A DNA stretch of 64,000 nucleotides from Fulvivirga ulvae (lineage in GTDB: Bacteria > Bacteroidota > Bacteroidia > Cytophagales > Cyclobacteriaceae): assembly GCF_021389975.1 (NCBI RefSeq), contig NZ_CP089981.1, positions 4,179,501-4,243,500 of the forward strand, in the 5' to 3' direction. The notes under the pieces are model-generated. The model was not told the origin of the DNA and did not search any database. It saw nothing but the letters and a program-made list of their open reading frames with translations. Made by a program: the position numbers and the translations under genes. Positions within the stretch are counted from its first letter, which is position 1, and each line of letters starts with the position of its first letter. Positions 59,250 to 64,000 of the stretch are shown one piece after another.

Positions 59250-60992
59250 AATTAAGTAGATTATAGTTACCGGGAGGCCTATCTTTAAAAAGTCTTTAAA
59301 GTTATAGCCACCAGGGCCATATATAATCAGGTTTGTCTGGTAGCCTACCGGAGTAAGAAAGGCTGCCGAGGCTGCGAAGGCAATTCCTAAATAAAACGGC
59401 CCCCCGTCTATCCCCATGCCTGAGGTCATGGCGAATGTTAATGGAAATGCAATTGCCACCGCTCCAACATTGGTTATAAAAGAAGTGAGCAGAGTGGTTA
59501 TAATCATTAGACCGGCTAATATAGCAATGTTTCCATAAGGCTGAAGGAAGCGTAATGCCTGATGGGCTATCAATTCACCTGTGCCGGTATTTATCATAGC
59601 CTCTCCAATGGATAATGATAATACAAGGATGGCTACCAGGCTGATATCCAGGTCGCGTTTAACGTTCTGGATAGTAATCAGTTTCATAGCCACCATCACT
59701 GTAAATATGGACATCAACGAAAGGAACAGATTAAAGACTTGAGTAATTACGAGACCTAAAACTACTATTCCGATAATCACCAGCTTATAGTAACCATTAT
59801 TTTTTTTGTCTATTTCCTTAGTCTCCCCGGTAATGACATAAAGGTCCTTATACAAGTCTATACGGTCATTAAATTCTTCGCCTACATAAAGCAAAAGCAC
59901 ATCACCTGCTTTGATGTTAATTTTTCCGATTTTTCCGCTTAGTTTTTCTCCGTTGCGGTGTACTGCAATAACGGCCGCATCATAGCGCTCCCGGAAGTTT
60001 GACTTCTTTACGGTTTTTCCTATAAGGCTACTATTGGCGCTTACAACACTCTCAACTACCCGGAGTTTTCCGTTAGTGGATGGTGTCAGTTTCTCGGGCA
60101 ATTCAACGCCAATATCAGTTAATGTAAGGTCTACAATATTGTCCGTATTGCCTGCGAATATGAGAATGTCCTTGGCCTGAATGATTTCCTTTGGCGTAAC
60201 GGGAGAGATCAGCTTGTCGTCTCGGACAATCTCTACAAGATACACCCCGCTTAGGTTTCTTAAACCTCCCTCAATTATTGATTTACCTATCAGCGGACTA
60301 TTTTCACTAAGTCTTTTTTCAATAAGGTATTGTCTCTTATTTGCCTCAAATTTTTCTATAATGTCTTTACGATTGGGTAAAAGTTTATTGCTGAAGAGCA
60401 TGAGAAAGATTATACATATGATGGCAACAATACTACCCGTGAAAAGAAGTTCCAGGGGATCAATACCCGGTAAATTGTTCTCAATCATAAACCCGTTCAA
60501 TACCAGTGTGGTTGAGGTTCCTATGAGTGTCACCATTCCTCCCATGATGGTTGAGTAGGAGAGCGGTATAAGTAGCTTGGAGGGAGATATGTTGTTCTTT
60601 TTTCCCCAGCTAAACACGTATGGTGTCATCAATACTACCACAGGAGTATTATTAACAAAAGTGGAGAGTACAGCTACCTTGCTCATCATGGATATCAGAA
60701 ACTGCCTGTAGGTCTTTGCTTTTCCAAACGCTTTATCCAGCCATAGCTCAACATTAAAATGACTCCTGATACCGGCGGTGATAAGTATAAGCAGTATAAC
60801 ACTGGCAATGGATTGGTTTGAAAAGCCTTCAAGTATTTCTGCCGGTGATATTATTCCGAATACCACAAGAAGCAATGCTGCAAACAAGAAGCTTACAGCA
60901 GGTTTCAGCCACTCAAAGTATATCGAAATGAACAATAACAGAATGACAGCTATAACGAAATAAGGCTGTAAACCAATCTCAATGACGTTCAT
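59202..60992 (-). CDS. SLC13/DASS-family permease with RCK_C domains
   Basis: A 596-residue carrier with 11-12 helices split by a central cytoplasmic region. The N-terminal part has VNNTPVVVLMTPYVFSWGKKNNISPSKLLIPLSYSTIMGGMVTLIGTSTTLVLNGF, and the C-terminal part has TNVGAVAIAFPLTFAMT and AAFLTPVGYQTNLIIYGPGGYNFKDFLKIGLP, both DASS signatures. Two TrkA-C-type domains lie around residues 220-300 and 310-395. Sodium-driven transport of di-carboxylates or sulfate is typical. It ends inside the convergent MFS gene. Confidence 0.9.
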   Translation of the reverse strand: MNVIEIGLQPYFVIAVILLLFISIYFEWLKPAVSFLFAALLLVVFGIISPAEILEGFSNQSIASVILLILITAGIRSHFNVELWLDKAFGKAKTYRQFLISMMSKVAVLSTFVNNTPVVVLMTPYVFSWGKKNNISPSKLLIPLSYSTIMGGMVTLIGTSTTLVLNGFMIENNLPGIDPLELLFTGSIVAIICIIFLMLFSNKLLPNRKDIIEKFEANKRQYLIEKRLSENSPLIGKSIIEGGLRNLSGVYLVEIVRDDKLISPVTPKEIIQAKDILIFAGNTDNIVDLTLTDIGVELPEKLTPSTNGKLRVVESVVSANSSLIGKTVKKSNFRERYDAAVIAVHRNGEKLSGKIGKINIKAGDVLLLYVGEEFNDRIDLYKDLYVITGETKEIDKKNNGYYKLVIIGIVVLGLVITQVFNLFLSLMSIFTVMVAMKLITIQNVKRDLDISLVAILVLSLSIGEAMINTGTGELIAHQALRFLQPYGNIAILAGLMIITTLLTSFITNVGAVAIAFPLTFAMTSGMGIDGGPFYLGIAFAASAAFLTPVGYQTNLIIYGPGGYNFKDFLKIGLPVTIIYLILAISSVIFLYKGIFI

Positions 60993-61001
60993 ATAAAAGA
61001 C

Positions 61002-61772
61002 TTAGTATCTCAGGTGTTTGACAGAATCTCCCGAATTGATTAATTCCATTAATGCGTCGATGCCTATTTCCAAATGGTTGCTGACATACGAGCTGGTGAC
61101 GTTTTTGTCACTTTCGGAGGTTTTAACACCTTCGGGGATCATAGGGTTATCAGATACCAGCAGAAGTGCTCCACGCGGGATCTCATTCTTAAAGCCTACC
61201 GTGAAAATTGTCGCTGTTTCCATGTCAATAGCCATTGTTCTTATCTCACGAAGATATTTTTTAAAGGCTTTGTCATGTTCCCAGACCCGGCGATTGGTGG
61301 TGTAGACAGTGCCTGTCCAATAATCCAGTTCGCGGCTTTTTATCATAGATGAAACAGCTCGCTGAAGACTAAATGATGGAAGAGCGGGTATTTCCATGGG
61401 TAAATATTCATCGCTGGTACCTTCACCTCTGATTGCTGCGATAGGCAGAATCAGGTCGCCCAGCTTTGTTTTCTTTTTTAAACCACCGCATTTTCCCAGA
61501 AATAAAGCAGCTTTTGGCTCGATAGCTGATATCAGATCCATAACTGTAGCAGCCATTGCACTACCCATCCCGAAGTTAATAATCGTTATATTATTGGCTG
61601 TAGCTGTTTGCATAGGTTTATCCAGACCATTTACCTGTACGCCAAACTTCTCGGCAAACATGTGGACATAGTTGATGAAATTGGTTAACAGAATGTACTT
61701 TCCAAATTGATTGAGAGGTACGCCTGTGTACCGTGGTAACCAGTTATCAACAATTTCCTTTTTTGTTTTCAT
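61002..61772 (-). CDS. amn: AMP nucleosidase
   Basis: A 256-residue nucleoside phosphorylase-fold enzyme that splits AMP into adenine and ribose 5-phosphate. It shows ITIINFGMGSAMAATVMDLISAIEPKAALFLGKCGGL, the phosphate-loop-like GEGTSDEYLPMEIPALPSF and MAIDMETATIFTVG with the catalytic glutamates. This short form, lacking the extra N-terminal domain of the E. coli enzyme, is usual in Bacteroidota (recalled). It ends ten bases from the SLC13 start, same strand. Confidence 0.88.
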   Translation of the reverse strand: MKTKKEIVDNWLPRYTGVPLNQFGKYILLTNFINYVHMFAEKFGVQVNGLDKPMQTATANNITIINFGMGSAMAATVMDLISAIEPKAALFLGKCGGLKKKTKLGDLILPIAAIRGEGTSDEYLPMEIPALPSFSLQRAVSSMIKSRELDYWTGTVYTTNRRVWEHDKAFKKYLREIRTMAIDMETATIFTVGFKNEIPRGALLLVSDNPMIPEGVKTSESDKNVTSSYVSNHLEIGIDALMELINSGDSVKHLRY

Positions 61773-62001
61773 ATATTTATTAGTTGTTAAAATGTTACAT
61801 GTTTCGAAGTGTATGCAGCCAATATTTCAGCATTCAATTGAGTTTGTTATGAGAGATCATCCGGGCAGTTGTTGGTATAAGATACTAAAAGTTTCGAATA
61901 GGGCTGGCAGGTATCACCGATTTTGTTGCTTGCAAGCCACGATTTTTAATAAATCATAGGGCTAATCAACGTATCTGCTTTCTTATTCTTTAAATTTGAA
62001 G

Positions 62002-62445
62002 ATGGTTGAATTGAATCTCCCAAAAATTGACTGCAATATTAGAAAAAATGAGGGGAAAGTTGAGATTTTTGATGTTATTAGAAGAAAATTTATACTCTTG
62101 ACCCCTGAAGAATGGGTCAGGCAGCATTTGATCCATTTTCTGATCTATAACAGGTCATATCCAAAATCGCTCATAAAGGTTGAGTCGGGCCTTAAATACA
62201 ACAGGTTACAAAAAAGATCTGATATTCTTGTGTACAACCGTACGGCAAGTCCTTTTTTGATTGTCGAATGTAAATCCTTCGATGTAAAGATCACGCAGGC
62301 AGCTATTGACCAGGTTTCGATGTATAATCGGCAGTTGGGAGCACGTTATGCAGTGATTTCAAACGGACTTACACATTACTGCTGTGAATTTGATCTGGAA
62401 AGAGGAAAGATGAATTTTATTAATTCCTTTCCGGATTTTGAATAA
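62002..62445 (+). CDS. Stand-alone HsdR_N-type nuclease-domain protein
   Basis: A 147-residue protein resembling the type I restriction enzyme R subunit N-terminus (HSDR_N). It has LTPEEWVRQHLIHFLIYNRSYPKSLIKVESGLKYN, then KRSDILVYNRTASPFLIVECKSFDVKITQAAIDQVSMYNRQLGARYAVISNGLTHYCC. The D-x(n)-E-x-K pattern (SDILV, VECKS) is a PD-(D/E)xK nuclease core. No helicase, methylase or specificity gene is near, so it is probably not a working restriction system; the role is unknown. ATG at 62002 is used. Confidence 0.8.
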   Translation: MVELNLPKIDCNIRKNEGKVEIFDVIRRKFILLTPEEWVRQHLIHFLIYNRSYPKSLIKVESGLKYNRLQKRSDILVYNRTASPFLIVECKSFDVKITQAAIDQVSMYNRQLGARYAVISNGLTHYCCEFDLERGKMNFINSFPDFE

Positions 62446-62475
62446 AAAAGGGCTTTCGAAAGAAAGCCCTTTTTT
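62444..62475. terminator. Bidirectional terminator between HsdR_N-type gene and ald
   Basis: Perfect 14-bp stem AAAAAAGGGCTTTC (62444-62457) with its complement (62462-62475), loop GAAA; A and T runs form the stem ends, so it works in both directions for the convergent genes. Confidence 0.85.
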
Positions 62476-62491
62476 GCAGATATATAAAATC

Positions 62492-63607
62492 TTAATTTAA
62501 AAATTTAGAAACATCAGTGCTTGGTAAGCTGAATGCATCGGCAACGGCTTTGTAAACAATTTCTCCATTAATAATATTAAGACCAAGTTTCAATTCTTCA
62601 TTTTCCTGACATGCTTTCTTCCAGCCTTTATTTGCCAGCTGTATAGCATAAGGAAGTGTAGCATTAGTCAATGCCAGAGTTGACGTATAAGGAACAGCTC
62701 CGGGCATATTAGCCACGCAATAGTGAACCACATCGTCAATAATGTACGTAGGATCCTGGTGTGTGGTAGGTTTGCATGTTTCAATACAACCACCCTGATC
62801 AACTGCCACATCTACGAGAACAGTACCGGGTCTCATGTCTTTTAACATGTCACGGGTAATCAGGTTAGGAGCTTTGGCTCCGGGTATAAGTACCGCTCCG
62901 ATGATCAGGTCATGGGTCGTGATCAGTTCACGGATGTTATATTCATTGGACATGAACGTATTAACGTTCGCAGGCATAACATCATCCAAGTATCTCAGTC
63001 TGGGTAGGTTTACATCCATAATGGTAACATCTGCTCCCATACCGGCTGCCATTTTAGCTGCGTTGGTACCTACCACGCCACCACCAAGAATTAAAACTTT
63101 GGCGGGTCTTACACCAGGCACACCACCCAAAAGTATACCTCTACCTTTTAAAGGTTTTTCAAGATATTTGGCACCTTCCTGAACTGACATACGACCTGCT
63201 ACTTCAGACATAGGTACAAGTAGAGGGAGGCTTCTGTCTTCTTTTTCAACAGTTTCATAAGCCAGGCATACCGCCTTACTTTCGATCATTGCTTTTGTAA
63301 GCGGTTCGTATGAAGCGAAATGGAAATAGGTAAATACCAGTTGGTTTTCTTTGATCAGCTTATATTCAGGTTCGATAGGCTCCTTAACCTTCATAATCAT
63401 CTCGGCAATACCATATGTTTCTTCGATAGTGGGAAGCATTTTAGCGCCTGCAGATACATATTCGCTATCGGGAAAGCCACTACCTTCGCCGGCAGTTGAT
63501 TGAACATAGACTGTATGACCTCTTTTGATCAGTTCCTGAACCCCGGCAGGGGTTAGTGCAACACGATTTTCGTTGTTTTTAATTTCTTTAGGTACACCTA
63601 TTATCAT
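62492..63607 (-). CDS. ald: Alanine dehydrogenase
   Basis: NAD-dependent alanine dehydrogenase interconverts L-alanine and pyruvate plus ammonia. The 371-residue protein begins MIIGVPKEIKNNENRVALTPAGVQEL and includes catalytic-region AEMIMKVKEPIEPEYKLI, the Rossmann motif VLILGGGVVGTNAAKMAAGMGADVTIMDVN, and VDVAVDQGGCIETCKPTTH. These match Ald closely. It is single-gene, with a candidate -7 element TATATTTG on the minus strand at 63633-63640. Confidence 0.96.
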   Translation of the reverse strand: MIIGVPKEIKNNENRVALTPAGVQELIKRGHTVYVQSTAGEGSGFPDSEYVSAGAKMLPTIEETYGIAEMIMKVKEPIEPEYKLIKENQLVFTYFHFASYEPLTKAMIESKAVCLAYETVEKEDRSLPLLVPMSEVAGRMSVQEGAKYLEKPLKGRGILLGGVPGVRPAKVLILGGGVVGTNAAKMAAGMGADVTIMDVNLPRLRYLDDVMPANVNTFMSNEYNIRELITTHDLIIGAVLIPGAKAPNLITRDMLKDMRPGTVLVDVAVDQGGCIETCKPTTHQDPTYIIDDVVHYCVANMPGAVPYTSTLALTNATLPYAIQLANKGWKKACQENEELKLGLNIINGEIVYKAVADAFSLPSTDVSKFLN

Positions 63608-63919
63608 GACTTCAATTGTTTATAAGGGGGTACAAATATAGTAAGCAAAAAATATAATGCAGACGTTTGCAATTAATTTTATGGCAGGATTTCATAGTAA
63701 TTTTTTTAGAAAAATAAAATTTTATGAATTTATATTTTTGCAAAATTTTCGTCTTTATTTTTAAGTATTTCGCAATATATAGGTTGGCTCATTTGTTAAA
63801 ATATATAAGGTGCTGGTTTCGGTGACTTGCTCCCGATTTGAAAGCTTTAGCTTTTTCGTTATTTTTGTTACTCTTCACATAAAAGTGATCAATTGTAAAA
63901 TCAATTAAATCAAAAGGAT
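63608..63919. other. Divergent promoter region between ald and E1-like gene
   Basis: About 310 AT-rich bases without a gene. It holds a minus-strand TATATTTG (63633-63640) for ald and the plus-strand promoter at 63838-63867. No repeats or hairpins of note. Confidence 0.5.
63838..63867 (+). promoter_or_regulatory. Bacteroidota-type promoter for the E1-like gene
   Basis: TTG at 63838-63840, 19-base spacer, TATTTTTG at 63860-63867, identical in layout to the phoH promoter. The start codon is 53 bases downstream. Confidence 0.55.
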
Positions 63920-64000
63920 TTGAGTACTATAAAAACCGTCAGAAAAACTTCTAGTAAAGTAAGTGAGATATTGCAGGATTATAAGTTAGCCTGTGAAAGC
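63920..64000 (+). CDS. Probable 2-oxoacid dehydrogenase E1 component, N-terminus only
   Basis: The last 81 bases read from TTG 63920 as STIKTVRKTSSKVSEILQDYKLACES, in frame to the window edge. The LQDYKLACES-type segment recalls the N-terminus of the fused alpha/beta thiamine-diphosphate E1 subunits of branched-chain or pyruvate dehydrogenase in Bacteroidota. Only 27 codons are visible, so the name is tentative. A well-formed promoter lies upstream. Confidence 0.45.
   Translation, partial: MSTIKTVRKTSSKVSEILQDYKLACES

Noticed and set aside
62002..62445. A type I restriction system
   Set aside because: Only the small HsdR_N-like domain is present; no methylase, specificity or helicase parts exist in the window.

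Overview
The window comes from a member of the Bacteroidota, most likely a marine Cytophagales/Fulvivirga-like gliding bacterium (lineage is inference). Supporting signs are a type IX secretion type-B sorting protein with its PorP/SprF-like partner, Bacteroidota-style promoters (TTG, 18-21 bases, TAnnTTTG) with few Shine-Dalgarno sites, a LytS/LytTR two-component pair, a YfhO membrane protein, an exbB-membrane protein-exbD-exbD cluster, and UMF1-type MFS and SLC13 transporters. No phage, insertion sequence, CRISPR array or rRNA was seen.

Layout. 1-1.2 kb: 3' end of an RtcB RNA ligase directly followed by prfH, a ribosome rescue/repair pair. 1.3-15.6 kb: housekeeping genes (two Nudix hydrolases, SAM hydroxide adenosyltransferase, PhoH, two GNATs, ComEC, enoyl-CoA hydratase, an orphan solute-binding protein, RecQ, Pgk, Sua5) and a 53-codon membrane-protein ORF. 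15.7-21.3 kb: a very large T9SS type-B surface protein, broken by a frameshift in a run of seven G, divergent from its PorP/SprF-like gene. 21.4-26.4 kb: SUI1, then a LytS-type kinase and LytTR regulator flanked on both sides by two paralogous exported proteins built of three similar beta-rich units; the second copy is preceded by three exact AGGTCAAA repeats at 17-bp steps. 26.5-30.3 kb: phenylacetyl-CoA epoxidase genes paaA, paaB (double-domain), paaC, paaD with a TetR regulator, and an intrinsic terminator between paaA and paaB. 30.3-32.0 kb: three unknown membrane or exported proteins.

32.2-43.5 kb: a surface-glycan island. A Wzx-like flippase is divergent from a nine-gene run making a nonulosonic acid of the pseudaminic type: glycosyltransferase, surface carbohydrate protein, PseB, PseC (frameshifted in a run of eight G), SpsF-type cytidylyltransferase, PseG, sulfotransferase, WbqC-family protein and PseI. 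No PseH acetyltransferase is present. 43.6-54.9 kb: YfhO, a sugar aminotransferase, RuvC, then a tightly packed run of LPG-synthase-like membrane protein, two glycosyltransferases, SpoIIE-type phosphatase, polysaccharide deacetylase, TatD and asparaginase. 55.0-64 kb: tRNA-Ser(GGA), the ExbB/ExbD proton-channel cluster, MFS and SLC13 transporters, AMP nucleosidase, a stand-alone HsdR_N-type nuclease domain, alanine dehydrogenase, and the first 27 codons of a probable 2-oxoacid dehydrogenase E1 gene.

The strongest candidates for something undescribed are the triple-repeat protein pair around the LytTR system with its tandem operator-like repeats, and the pseudaminic-acid operon with sulfotransferase and WbqC in place of a recognisable PseH. 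RtcB-PrfH is a recently characterised system worth noting. All names rest on reading motifs in the translated sequence; no database search was run.
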